Assembly (NCBI RefSeq): GCF_016019935.1
Contig: NZ_JAECMT010000001.1
Location: 930,022-994,021 of the forward strand
Direction of reading: 5' to 3'
Origin: Paenibacillus sp. GSMTC-2017
Lineage (GTDB): Bacteria; Bacillota; Bacilli; Paenibacillales; Paenibacillaceae
Length of the DNA: 64,000 nt
Shown: positions 1 through 8,577 of the stretch, piece after piece
Layout: each line of letters opens with the position of its first letter
How positions within the stretch are numbered: the stretch's first letter is position 1
Notes under the pieces: model-generated
What the model was told of the DNA's origin: nothing
The model's input: the letters and a program-made list of their open reading frames with translations, nothing else
Database searches by the model: none
Translations under genes and position numbers: made by a program

Positions 1-214
1 CGGTGTTGTCGAATTTCTTTACGATGTGAGCAACCAAGCGAAGGTTATGCTCAATAAGTAAGTTTCGCGAATGTGCGTTGCCCTCCGCCATAAGCGCGAG
101 ATGCTTCGTTTCTTCCTCTTCTTTCAGCGGCTGAGGAAACGCATTATTTTTCACGTATGAAACGAGCAAAGTGAGCTGTTTAATAAACAAAGCGATTGCT
201 GTAAAAAATCCCAT
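1..214 (-). CDS. sigK: RNA polymerase sporulation sigma factor SigK, N-terminal part (runs off the window)
   Basis: Only the first 71 codons are inside the window; the gene continues past base 1. The protein starts [20 protein letters not shown] and continues with [10 protein letters not shown], then [14 protein letters not shown]. This is the hydrophobic pro-sequence and region 1.2/2.1 of sigma-K, the late mother-cell sigma factor of endospore formers. In the family, the roughly 20-residue pro-sequence holds pro-SigK at the membrane until SpoIVFB cleaves it. The ATG at 212-214 follows a GGGGGTG ribosome site about ten bases upstream. The B. subtilis gene is interrupted by the skin element further downstream than the part seen here, so interruption cannot be judged. 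Identification is secure from the N-terminal motif. Confidence 0.93.
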   Translation of the reverse strand, partial: MGFFTAIALFIKQLTLLVSYVKNNAFPQPLKEEEETKHLALMAEGNAHSRNLLIEHNLRLVAHIVKKFDNT

Positions 215-371
215 GCCTCGTACACCCCCAAGCTGTATTGCCTAGACTCATACATCAAGCCTCAGCGCGCAAGAACGTCAGTTATACAGTGTATGTGGGC
301 AGTCGCCTATGTGTGCATGTACCCCTATTATGATGGTGAATTGTTGCGATCTAGACAAGAGCTTAAACAAC

Positions 372-400
372 AAAAAAAGCCTACTCAACCGAGCAGGCTT
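372..400 (-). terminator. Rho-independent terminator after the SEC-C gene
   Basis: A ten-base stem (377-386 with 391-400, one G-U pair on the RNA) with a 4-base loop is followed on the minus strand by seven U residues (A tract at 372-378). A T tract also follows on the plus strand, so it could work in both directions. It lies 20 bases past the stop codon at 420. Confidence 0.85.
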
Positions 401-419
401 CTAACTTTTTTTTCAGTGC

Positions 420-1787
420 TTAGTTCAAGCAACACTTTTTATATTTTTTTCCGCTACCGCAAGGGCAGGCGTCGTTACGTCCTACTTTTTCCCCAGATGG
501 GAACTGAACGACATTGGAGCTGTTCGTAGCTTTCGAAGAAAATGATGAACTAGTTACTCGGTTCGATGTACGACTCGTTAGCTCACTTGAACGATGACCC
601 TTCAAGTACCACTGCCGCGTATCATTCATAAGAGGAATAACGTAGCCCACCAGTTCTTGCATAATGCTATTATCCATCTCTAAGAAATTATCTAGAACAC
701 CCATAATATCTTGTAACATTTTGCCCGCTGTAATCAAATATTCACATTCAGAAACAATTTCATCTGCTTCCTCATTGCTCATCGAATAGTTGTGCATTAG
801 GTAACCGATTAATGCATTGTAGCTTGCAGTTCGCTCAATAAATCCATCTTCGCCAGCTTGTAGCAACTGTTCCTTAGTAAATGGATAGAATTCGAGCGAT
901 TCTCTAAGTTGCTGCTCCTTAACGAGCTCTTCCATATCTAATACGCCAAAGTCTGAGAAAACAACCCGATTATACTCAAACTCATACATTTCAGTTGCTT
1001 CTGTCAACACACTCAAGCACTGCTCACGAGGAACCGAATCCGCTGTATATGATTCAAGCTTTGTAATCATCATTTCATTGCTTACCATTCCATAATAATG
1101 AACCATACCTTGAGCAAGTTTGCACCATTCTGTATTTTTACTCACCATTTTGCGATAAAAGGGTGAATCTAATTTATTCAACAATGATTGAATTTCTGCA
1201 GGCATTACAACACATCTTTTGGAGTCAAGTGTACCTGTAAAAAGAAGTCCTCGTTCTCTCATATAAGGGATTCCAATATCTACTGGTGCGCCTTCTTCAA
1301 TTAGAAAACAACCATTTTGTTTACTAACCTTTTGCAACAATTCGTATCTAGTTTCATCAAATGTTGCAAAGAGAATCTCAAGTTGAAGAAACATTTTCTG
1401 ATACAAATCATCAATTAACGCTTGTTTCTTTAATCCACTAGCCTTTTCCAACTTTAAATTAATTCTAATTTCTATCAATTCTTCTTTTGTTAATCGGCTC
1501 AATAGATCAATTAATGAAAGTGGATGCGTAATAGGTTTCCAATTTTTTTTATCCATTTTTGCTAGCTCTTTAACGAAATTTTCATCGAACTCTTCCAGTT
1601 CGTTCACGTAATCTGTTTCATTCGTACTTAGATCTTTTTTCAATTCAATATACTCCTCTATTAAACGAACTCCACCAAAAATAATCCCTCTGTACTTCGA
1701 CAAAAATGGTTTACTTCGTGCAAAAACGAGTTCTTTTTCATTTTCTGCTTCATCATAAGCGGATAATCTATATTCATATCGTACCAT
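420..1787 (-). CDS. SEC-C zinc-binding motif protein with Rho-N/SAP-like segment
   Basis: A 455-residue cytosolic protein. The last 20 residues carry the SEC-C motif (CPCGSGKKYKKCC), which binds zinc in SecA and in many unrelated proteins. Residues about 90-130 (LIDLLSRLTKEELIEIRINL and on) resemble the small helical Rho-N/SAP-like fold found in Bacillales SEC-C proteins. The central part is mostly helical and I do not recognise it. There is no signal peptide or membrane segment. The ribosome site in front of the ATG at 1787 is poor (GTTGAAATA), so translation may be weak or the start may lie elsewhere. The role is unknown; SEC-C proteins are thought to bind nucleic acid or act as adaptors. 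A terminator follows the stop directly and the next gene upstream has its own terminator, so it is probably monocistronic. Confidence 0.75.
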   Translation of the reverse strand: MVRYEYRLSAYDEAENEKELVFARSKPFLSKYRGIIFGGVRLIEEYIELKKDLSTNETDYVNELEEFDENFVKELAKMDKKNWKPITHPLSLIDLLSRLTKEELIEIRINLKLEKASGLKKQALIDDLYQKMFLQLEILFATFDETRYELLQKVSKQNGCFLIEEGAPVDIGIPYMRERGLLFTGTLDSKRCVVMPAEIQSLLNKLDSPFYRKMVSKNTEWCKLAQGMVHYYGMVSNEMMITKLESYTADSVPREQCLSVLTEATEMYEFEYNRVVFSDFGVLDMEELVKEQQLRESLEFYPFTKEQLLQAGEDGFIERTASYNALIGYLMHNYSMSNEEADEIVSECEYLITAGKMLQDIMGVLDNFLEMDNSIMQELVGYVIPLMNDTRQWYLKGHRSSELTSRTSNRVTSSSFSSKATNSSNVVQFPSGEKVGRNDACPCGSGKKYKKCCLN

Positions 1788-1891
1788 TATTTCAACAATT
1801 TCTAAAGGGTGTTGTCACTTTTCTCCATCCATTCCCAATAGATTCATGATTTTCAATGACACAACATTTTTGTCGCTACTCCATTCAAATC

Positions 1892-1924
1892 AAAAAGAGC
1901 AAGAGGAAACCTCCTCTGCTCTTT
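1892..1924 (-). terminator. Terminator after the VanW gene
   Basis: A strong inverted repeat (arms at 1894-1907 and 1912-1924, AAAGAGCA/TGCTCTTT at the base) sits 18 bases after the stop of the VanW gene. On the minus strand it is followed by a short T-rich run. The plus strand also carries a weak T run. Confidence 0.75.
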
Positions 1925-1941
1925 CCTTAGTAATTATTATT

Positions 1942-2871
1942 CTATTCACCTATCGTATTCCGCTCGTCCAACTTCACTTCCTCAGGTAGTTCCTTAGAAG
2001 CTCCCGGCACTTCTCTCGGCTCAAGTGCTACAAGCTCAGACGAAGTAATACTTACACTAACCTGCCCCGCATTCGCATACGTTCGAATAAGAATGGGATG
2101 ATCATAGGGGTTTTCGAAAACAAAGTCTGGGCCGTACCAGCTGACAGTGGCATCTCTACCCGAAGGGACATAATGTACACTTCTACTATGAGAAAATCGC
2201 TCAACGATCGTAAGTCCTGCCCGATCTACTGCGTTAAATAACGTCGAAGAAACTTGGCATATACCACCGCCAATGTCTTCATACAATTCTCCCCTTACAA
2301 TTACAGGAGCCCGTAAGTAACCCTTTTGCCTCGTACGTTCTCCCACCGCAAAGTTAAAAGAAAATCGTTCACCAGGGAACACCACGTAATTGTTAAGCGC
2401 ATGAGCAGACAAAACGATATTCGAAGAACGATTTTTATTTCTTTTGTTGTAATAGGTCGTATACTGACCGATTAGTCTGCCTTTAATGGATGAAAGTACT
2501 TCGCTGTCTACTCTTGGATAAACCTTTCGAAGGGGCACCTCGATCGTAGAAGATGTTCCTTCTATTATGTATCCATAAAACAGTTGTCTAAAGGCTAATC
2601 GATCCAGCTTGTTGCCTGGTACCTCAGGAATAACTTTACCATAGCCATCTAATGTCGCGTTAACAGGTTCCCTTTCAACTTTCTTAGCTACCTCATCCAT
2701 AAGCTGTTCTAACTGCTCGTCATTAACGAGCGGGATTCCTGGCATTTTATAAATATAGTTATCCCTAGAAACTTCGGATAAAACACGTTCACCCTGATGC
2801 TCAATGATCAAATTAGGATAAATGGATTGCTGAACGATAAGCAGCATCCCAAGCAACCAATTCCATCCCAT
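1942..2871 (-). CDS. VanW family protein (YoaR-like), exported
   Basis: A 309-residue protein with a hydrophobic N-terminus (MGWNWLLGMLLIVQQSIYP), consistent with export or membrane anchoring. The C-terminal half is a VanW domain: FPGERFSFN, GGGICQVSSTLFNA, RSVHYVP and DATVSWYGPD are all present, with the conserved Cys in GGGICQ. VanW occurs in some vancomycin-resistance clusters and in many Gram-positive chromosomes. Its biochemical role is not settled, though it is always linked to the envelope. A GGGGGTG ribosome site precedes the ATG by about ten bases. The immediate neighbours are unrelated, so there is no resistance cluster here. The family call is firm; function is unknown. Confidence 0.85.
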   Translation of the reverse strand: MGWNWLLGMLLIVQQSIYPNLIIEHQGERVLSEVSRDNYIYKMPGIPLVNDEQLEQLMDEVAKKVEREPVNATLDGYGKVIPEVPGNKLDRLAFRQLFYGYIIEGTSSTIEVPLRKVYPRVDSEVLSSIKGRLIGQYTTYYNKRNKNRSSNIVLSAHALNNYVVFPGERFSFNFAVGERTRQKGYLRAPVIVRGELYEDIGGGICQVSSTLFNAVDRAGLTIVERFSHSRSVHYVPSGRDATVSWYGPDFVFENPYDHPILIRTYANAGQVSVSITSSELVALEPREVPGASKELPEEVKLDERNTIGE

Positions 2872-2954
2872 AACTGTTCTTCACCCCCGATTACAAAGTA
2901 ACCGGATTAGTATACGAATAATAAGAAAGTCCCATACAATTATTTTTGCTAACT

Positions 2955-3305
2955 TTATTTTTTATCGATCTGTAGCAATGTGACTTGTTTAACTGAATAC
3001 GTATCTTTAAGTTGATCTTCAGTAAGAACTTTTAGCTTAACTAAACTTGCGATACGAGTTAAATCCGGCTTAGACAACATACGCCATAACTGCGGATCTG
3101 GCAGTGCTTCAAATAACTTCGTATCGTCATATTCCTTACGTTCTTGTTTCACTAGCTTAACTTGGTAACTACCGAAAGTCGTATCATAGACTTCCTGTTC
3201 TTCGCAATACGCTAATATTTCCTTACGCAATTCAGTAAGCTCTAGTTCAATTTCTTTCTGCTTTGTCTTCAATTGAAAATAACGACTCACTTGTCGATTC
3301 ACCAT
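2955..3305 (-). CDS. Small conserved-looking protein of unknown function
   Basis: A 116-residue charged, soluble protein. The reading frame opens nine codons further upstream (3329), but the ATG at 3305 follows AAGGGGAG by about eight bases, so that start is preferred. Residues about 8-40 have a heptad-like Leu/Ile pattern with many Lys and Glu, typical of a short coiled coil. The rest is mixed alpha/beta and ends VKQVTLLQIDKK. There is no signal peptide, membrane helix or metal motif. It sits alone between a secreted beta-helix protein and VanW. I do not recognise the family. Confidence 0.6.
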   Translation of the reverse strand: MVNRQVSRYFQLKTKQKEIELELTELRKEILAYCEEQEVYDTTFGSYQVKLVKQERKEYDDTKLFEALPDPQLWRMLSKPDLTRIASLVKLKVLTEDQLKDTYSVKQVTLLQIDKK

Positions 3306-3374
3306 ATCCACACTCCCCTTCGTTCTCATGTATATGCTTGGGGAGCATGGATTATCAATGAAAGCACTAGCTCT

Positions 3375-5639
3375 TTATTTCACTGTATTATTAAGATTTT
3401 GATCATTAGGCTTCAAAGCAAGCGTTGCATTCACTATTGTGTTATTTTCAATTACATAAGCAGGTGCTCCATTACCTGCATAGATCGTCGAGATTCCAAT
3501 TGCTTTCAAATTGGACGAGATTGTGTTTCCTTTAATAATGGCACTTAATATATCATGTTGTTCATTTCTCTTCCAAAAATCATTTAGTTTAACAATTTCC
3601 AATTTATCAGACGTAATTCCCGTTGCGTTAATAGAGTTATTCTCAAAAACGAATTTTTTTGCAGCTACAACATTTATTGCCCGTGTATTTCCACTAAGCT
3701 CAAACGATGAGTTTTTAATGGTAAGATCGAGCTTAACCTGATCTGCAACGATAGTATCAAATGCAGTTGAGCTAGCTTTAAACTTACAATTGTTAAACAC
3801 GTATGGCCCCCCAGACGCCGCCGCAACACCAATTGATCCAGTCTTTGCCCCGGCGGCTCCTGAAATTTCACAATTGTTATAAGTGGCCGCTGGCAATGAG
3901 ATTCCATAAGTGGAATTAAAATCAGTCACTTTTAAGTTGTCAATAATGCTACCAGGTTCAATCCCACCTGCAACTGTACGTAATGATGACTCTCCAGATA
4001 TCGTAATATTGCTCAGTTTTATCGGTTTCCCCCACAGAGACAATCCAGCAGGGAGACTTTTATTGATACTCGTTATTGTAACGTTCGATGCTGTCACTCC
4101 AAAAGGTTGTTTCGAATTGATAGTAAGCGTCGAGTCAGTCATCGTTAAACCGTCAATTGTAACATTGGGTCCTTCGAACGTCGTGTATGAATCATTCATA
4201 CGATTGTTCAAGAAAGTAGCATCGTGATAAGCAAGTATGCGACTACCGTCAAAATGATTATTTCTAACTAATGCCCCAGTAAAAGGTGGTGATATCGCAA
4301 GTCCGATTTTACCTCGAGAGCCAAGACGATTATCCTCGACGATCGCATTTTTTCCATCATATAATATGACATCATAAGATTCATTATTATGAAAATTATT
4401 CCCTTTAATAACGATTCTGCTATTCAACTGACCATTTTCTCCGTAGCCACCCTCCAAATCGATTCCGGATTGTGGCATTGTACCTTTAATATGATGTATC
4501 TCATTATTTTCAATGAGTACGGTATCAGCTCCAGCTACTGTAATACCTTGCCTGCGATTATGTGCAAATTCCGAGTTTTTCACAACTACATTTTTGCTTA
4601 CCACTCGATTCCAAACTTCTAAATAAGACCCCTTACTAGATGCCTTTTGAAATACAAGATGGAAATAATCTGCACCTTCAGGAATTTGAATCGTTTCGCG
4701 ATTTTTTTTACCTGGCAGCTTGCTAATCAATTTTTTGGATTTATCAAAAATATAAATGTCAAATGTAGTGGGTAAATTTTTTATATTAGATATTTCAAAA
4801 TCTCTATTTGTTTTGAATGCTTTATGATCGAATCGAATCGCTTTGCTCGTTCTTACCTTATCTTTATTTGCAATAGCTTTGCCTTGAGTATCGTATTCCC
4901 CAGATACCAATTCAGCTTCATAAATATCCGAAATCAATGATCCATGTCCTGAAATAACTAAGCCATCACCAATAAAATGTGTAGCAGTGACAGCTTCTAT
5001 AGTTACTGAATGGGCCCCTTGCGTAATAATACCGTAGCCGCCTTCATGTGTACCGGGAGTGTAGGCAAACTCTCTTTTTGAATAGTCATGAGTATCCTTA
5101 TCTCCTTTATAAATTCCACCCCTCAATGTAACGTTTGTTACATGGACACCGATATGCATGAGGTGATAGCTTTCTTTCGTATTTGTTTCCTTTTGAAGAG
5201 TAACATTTGAAGTCAATTGAAAGAGCATATTACTTACCATATTAATTCGACTATTTTTGTCAATGAGATATGTTCCAGGTGGCAATGTCGTGGCAGTGAT
5301 ACCGTTTTTACTAGCCCATTGCAGTGCTTTATTAATACCTGCCGTCGTTTCCACAGGCTTCGTTCCATCGTTGTGTATACCCCATTTAGTCAGGTCAATT
5401 AGATGCAATGATTGATCTGTACTACTATTATTTGCCCCTGTTGGTAGTGTAAACGGATACGTCCGTTCTTGGTTATTAACTGAAGTTGTTGCTCCAGTTG
5501 TATTTGCCTCCACCGCTTCTTCTACTGAACTCATCTTCGAAGCATCGCGATTTACTCCAACGCCATTTCCAGTAAAGGAAAAGCTGGACAGTAGTGACAG
5601 ATGCAAACTAACGAGCAAGCTCCATTTTAAAATTTTCAC
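3375..5639 (-). CDS. Secreted right-handed parallel beta-helix protein (pectate-lyase-like fold)
   Basis: A GTG start at 5637-5639 is chosen because GGGAGG lies six bases upstream; this gives 754 residues beginning VKILKWSLLVSLHLSLLSSF, a clear signal peptide. Residues about 85-150 (TKWGIHNDGTKPVETTAGIN and LPPGTYLI) match the N-terminal cap of pectate-lyase-3/GH28-like proteins. The rest is a long run of PbH1-type turns rich in N and V (VTLRGGIYKG, VLIENNEIHHI, NCEISGA, IVIKGNNFHNN). Such proteins usually cleave or bind acidic polysaccharides outside the cell. No catalytic triad can be assigned with certainty, so substrate and activity are open. The gene stands alone. The C-terminus has no sortase motif or SLH domain. 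Confidence 0.8.
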   Translation of the reverse strand: MKILKWSLLVSLHLSLLSSFSFTGNGVGVNRDASKMSSVEEAVEANTTGATTSVNNQERTYPFTLPTGANNSSTDQSLHLIDLTKWGIHNDGTKPVETTAGINKALQWASKNGITATTLPPGTYLIDKNSRINMVSNMLFQLTSNVTLQKETNTKESYHLMHIGVHVTNVTLRGGIYKGDKDTHDYSKREFAYTPGTHEGGYGIITQGAHSVTIEAVTATHFIGDGLVISGHGSLISDIYEAELVSGEYDTQGKAIANKDKVRTSKAIRFDHKAFKTNRDFEISNIKNLPTTFDIYIFDKSKKLISKLPGKKNRETIQIPEGADYFHLVFQKASSKGSYLEVWNRVVSKNVVVKNSEFAHNRRQGITVAGADTVLIENNEIHHIKGTMPQSGIDLEGGYGENGQLNSRIVIKGNNFHNNESYDVILYDGKNAIVEDNRLGSRGKIGLAISPPFTGALVRNNHFDGSRILAYHDATFLNNRMNDSYTTFEGPNVTIDGLTMTDSTLTINSKQPFGVTASNVTITSINKSLPAGLSLWGKPIKLSNITISGESSLRTVAGGIEPGSIIDNLKVTDFNSTYGISLPAATYNNCEISGAAGAKTGSIGVAAASGGPYVFNNCKFKASSTAFDTIVADQVKLDLTIKNSSFELSGNTRAINVVAAKKFVFENNSINATGITSDKLEIVKLNDFWKRNEQHDILSAIIKGNTISSNLKAIGISTIYAGNGAPAYVIENNTIVNATLALKPNDQNLNNTVK

Positions 5640-5744
5640 GTTAACCCTCCCAAACTTCTGCATAATTGTACAAAAAAGTTCCACTAATTAACTATAACAC
5701 CAATAAGGTTCTATATAAAGAACGAAAATAGTCCTATTTTCGCT

Positions 5745-5790
5745 ATAACAAACAAGCCTATACCATCTTTGGTATAAGCTTGTTTGTTAT
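5745..5790. terminator. Long hairpin after the DUF445 gene, probable terminator
   Basis: A perfect 13-bp outer stem (5745-5757 with 5778-5790) encloses a further stem TATACC/GGTATA. It lies 25 bases beyond the stop of the DUF445 gene and upstream of the beta-helix gene. There is no convincing U tract on either strand, so it may be a terminator, an mRNA-stabilising hairpin or a protein site. Confidence 0.5.
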
Positions 5791-5814
5791 GATTCAGTTG
5801 AAAATGGCTACACA

Positions 5815-7152
5815 TTAAAACATTTCAAGGAATGGAGCATATACACCATGCAAAAATAGATACAATAGAGCACCAACTGCCGCTCCAATGAATGCTCCAT
5901 TTAAGCGGATGCGTTGTAAATCGGTTTCTACTTTACTCTCAATAAAATGAACTAGCCTTTCCTCAGTAAAACCGTCCAGCGTTTTGCGAACGATTTTGCC
6001 AATAAGAGTATGCTCCTGTTCAATGATTTCAGCGATAAACTGCTTCAGATAACCTTCAAGCTGATTCTTAGTTCCTTCATCAGATTTAAAGCTTTCCCAA
6101 AATGATTGAATTAAGCCAACAATCCATTGCTTAATATCCTCTGTATGAACGGCACGATCTGGCATAACAACATATTTGAGATCACCATCTGAAACTAACA
6201 TTTCCTTTACAGTTCCAAGTAGCGCCTGGATTGATGGTTGAAGAGACAGTTGTTCAAACATCTCTAATTTCCATTCTTCTATTGCAATGGACACATTTTC
6301 GTTGTTTTCTAAATGATCCGCGAGCTCATACAATTTATTTTCTATTAGTTGCCTTAGTTCGTGCTTAGGATCCTCTAGATCCTGTAGAAACGTTTGCATA
6401 TCTCGAAACATTGTTTCCGTTGCTTCATCAAGGTTAATTGCATTTGACGACTCTGCAAAGTCTACAAGCTTTTGCTTAAACCATCGCGAAATCGATCCGC
6501 CTTCATTTACAAACTTGTTTTTCTCTTTGTTTAGAAGAGCTCGAATAGCTTCTTTTGTCTCATCTGTCGATGCACGTTTAGATGCATATTCAACGATATA
6601 TCCAAGCCATTTCTGAAGATTGACATGTCTAAGCAACCATCTGAGCGCTTTACCAGAATAAGGAGCAAGATTAATACCCTTGAGTCCTGTTCTTAAATGT
6701 TGATCCAATTGCGATGCGACATTGTGTATATTCATGTTTCGGAGTAACCCAACCAGCAGCTCCCATCCCTTGGTCCCAATACTACTCTCACTCGGCAATT
6801 TATCGAACCATTTAATTAGAGCTTCTACAATATTTACTTCACTCAACTTCTCTTTAAGCATACCTTTTCCGAGCAATTGCTCCTCAACCATCTTTACAAC
6901 ACCCTCTACGAGCTTATCTCGATTGCGAGGAATAATAGCAGTGTGGGGAACCCAACTTAGTCCGAAGGGATGACGGAACAAGACCGTTACCGCAAATAGA
7001 TCTGCAAGTGCACCTACTAGCCCTGCTTCTGCCGTATATAGCAGCATACGTGACCACCAAACATCAGGATATACATACACACATATTGCTGCTATGACAA
7101 AAAGCAGTGCAAGAAGAAACAAGCTGATGTTAGCTTTTTTTCTCATCGTCAT
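5815..7152 (-). CDS. DUF445 family membrane protein (second of a tandem pair)
   Basis: A 445-residue DUF445 protein. It has two N-terminal hydrophobic helices (residues about 8-27 and 32-60, the latter with AEAGLVGALADLFAVTVLFR), the PRNRDKLVEG motif, a long helical cytoplasmic or periplasmic middle, and a C-terminal helix (IRLNGAFIGAAVGALLYLFL). This layout, with membrane segments at both ends, is characteristic of DUF445 (B. subtilis YheB type); its function is unknown. It follows its paralogue by three bases (stop at 7156, start at 7152), so the pair is one operon. The ribosome site GGGGGTG lies inside the end of the upstream gene. An in-frame ATG two codons later (7146) is an alternative start. 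Confidence 0.82.
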   Translation of the reverse strand: MTMRKKANISLFLLALLFVIAAICVYVYPDVWWSRMLLYTAEAGLVGALADLFAVTVLFRHPFGLSWVPHTAIIPRNRDKLVEGVVKMVEEQLLGKGMLKEKLSEVNIVEALIKWFDKLPSESSIGTKGWELLVGLLRNMNIHNVASQLDQHLRTGLKGINLAPYSGKALRWLLRHVNLQKWLGYIVEYASKRASTDETKEAIRALLNKEKNKFVNEGGSISRWFKQKLVDFAESSNAINLDEATETMFRDMQTFLQDLEDPKHELRQLIENKLYELADHLENNENVSIAIEEWKLEMFEQLSLQPSIQALLGTVKEMLVSDGDLKYVVMPDRAVHTEDIKQWIVGLIQSFWESFKSDEGTKNQLEGYLKQFIAEIIEQEHTLIGKIVRKTLDGFTEERLVHFIESKVETDLQRIRLNGAFIGAAVGALLYLFLHGVYAPFLEMF

Positions 7153-7155
7153 CTC

Positions 7156-8451
7156 TTACACACCCCCAATCCAGAACGTAAGAGTGTAGAGTAAAGTCCC
7201 GACAGCAGCCCCAACGATCATGCCATTTAGCCGTATATATTGTAGATCTTTTCCTGCTTTTTCCTTCACCAATTGACCAAATTCTTCTTCTGAAAAAGCA
7301 TTTAGTTTCTCTTTAACCGTCTGACCTATAAAAGCATGCTTCTCTTGAACCCAAGACATAAGCATATTTTTGATGCTTCTATCGAGTTCACTCTTTAAAT
7401 CCGATCGCTCGCTCAATTGATGAATACCTTTATCGATCCATTCTCTGAGCCAATGAATTGACTGTATTTTAGAATGTTCGGATGAACGCTCGGATGCAAT
7501 AACTAGAAGACCTTCTCGCAATGCCTCAATCCGCTTACGAAGAAAATGATTAAGACCCACATTATCTTTAATTGTATGAATAAGCGCAATTTTCCCAGAC
7601 TCTATCCGAAAGCGTAGTTCATCATCGGTTCTTAATCTCTCTGTGAAACTAAGCAACATTTCTTTAAACTTCACTCTTTGCGGATGTTCCTCGCACGCAA
7701 CTTGCTCGAGGAAACGTACAAGCCAATCTTGTACTCTTCCACTTATCGAGTTTGCATTTAGACCCGCTGTAAAATCGACTAGTCTGCGCCGGAACTTGTC
7801 ACCTTCATAGGAACGTATTGCGGATTGTACCAGTTGCTCTATTATCATTCGGAACTGGTTTGATTTGATTAGCTTAACAAATTGATGAATGATGAAAGTC
7901 GTCATACGATCATCATAGCCTTTGCGAATTGTCCAATCAGCAATATCGGCTAATATATCACTAACTTGTAGTGCGTCCCCACGCTCTACTAGGAAACGAT
8001 GTATACCGGAGGCTAGCTCCTCAGCGTCCACTTTGCCTAGAAGTTCACTGGTAAGCTTTTGCGAGATAATGTGAAGATCATCCGCTCCTCCATGCTCTTT
8101 CAGATAACGAACAATAACAGTTGCAAGATCATGATCCTCTAGCGTTTCTCTAATTGATGCAACCGTTAGAAGTTCACTCTCCACCATATCTACAAGCTCG
8201 CCTATTAACCTCTCTCTATTTCTAGAAATAATATGAGTGCCCATCCATCTCGGCCACTTTATTCGAAGAGGATCTCCGAATAGAGCGTTAATTGCAAATG
8301 TGTCAGCAAGGCCCCCTATCGTTCCTGCGCTGAAAGCCGCAAATAACAGACCTCCCACAATCGTATGCTGGAAAGGAAACGCAGCCAATATGCCAATTGC
8401 TGAAAGGATTAGAAATCCGTTTGCTTTTTTTCTAATGCTCCATTTCTCCAT
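7156..8451 (-). CDS. DUF445 family membrane protein (first of a tandem pair)
   Basis: The open frame reaches 8550, but the ATG at 8451 (MEKWSIRKKANGF) is preferred. GGAG lies eight bases upstream, and the longer version would run through the terminator at 8525-8556. The protein has 431 residues. The DUF445 hallmarks are the N-terminal hairpin with GTIGGLADTFAINALFG, ISRNRERLIGELVDMVE, a helical central region and the C-terminal IRLNGMIVGAAVGTLLYTLT. It shares its overall plan and both termini with the following gene, so the two arose by tandem duplication and may form a hetero-oligomer. The biochemical function is unknown. Confidence 0.82.
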   Translation of the reverse strand: MEKWSIRKKANGFLILSAIGILAAFPFQHTIVGGLLFAAFSAGTIGGLADTFAINALFGDPLRIKWPRWMGTHIISRNRERLIGELVDMVESELLTVASIRETLEDHDLATVIVRYLKEHGGADDLHIISQKLTSELLGKVDAEELASGIHRFLVERGDALQVSDILADIADWTIRKGYDDRMTTFIIHQFVKLIKSNQFRMIIEQLVQSAIRSYEGDKFRRRLVDFTAGLNANSISGRVQDWLVRFLEQVACEEHPQRVKFKEMLLSFTERLRTDDELRFRIESGKIALIHTIKDNVGLNHFLRKRIEALREGLLVIASERSSEHSKIQSIHWLREWIDKGIHQLSERSDLKSELDRSIKNMLMSWVQEKHAFIGQTVKEKLNAFSEEEFGQLVKEKAGKDLQYIRLNGMIVGAAVGTLLYTLTFWIGGV

Positions 8452-8524
8452 CAAGATGCTCCATTTCTTTACAAGTATGTCGTAATGATAGTTTAACCTT
8501 TTTTGGCTCAGCCATCCACTAAGC

Positions 8525-8556
8525 AAAAAGGACCTGACGATGATCGTCAAGTCCTT
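8525..8556 (-). terminator. Terminator after the Gly-rich peptidoglycan-binding gene
   Basis: A hairpin with a 7-bp perfect stem (8535-8541 with 8543-8549), extended by AAGGAC/GTCCTT, is followed on the minus strand by five U residues (A tract 8525-8529). It lies 22 bases after the stop codon at 8578. Confidence 0.85.
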
Positions 8557-8577
8557 CTTCTAGATACAACAGTTGAA

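Noticed and set aside
1..214. sigK interrupted by a skin-like element
   Set aside because: Only 71 codons are visible and they are intact; the known interruption site lies beyond the window edge.
1942..2871. Vancomycin-resistance cluster suggested by VanW and a VanRS-like system
   Set aside because: They are 17 kb apart, and no vanH, vanA/B ligase or vanX gene is present.
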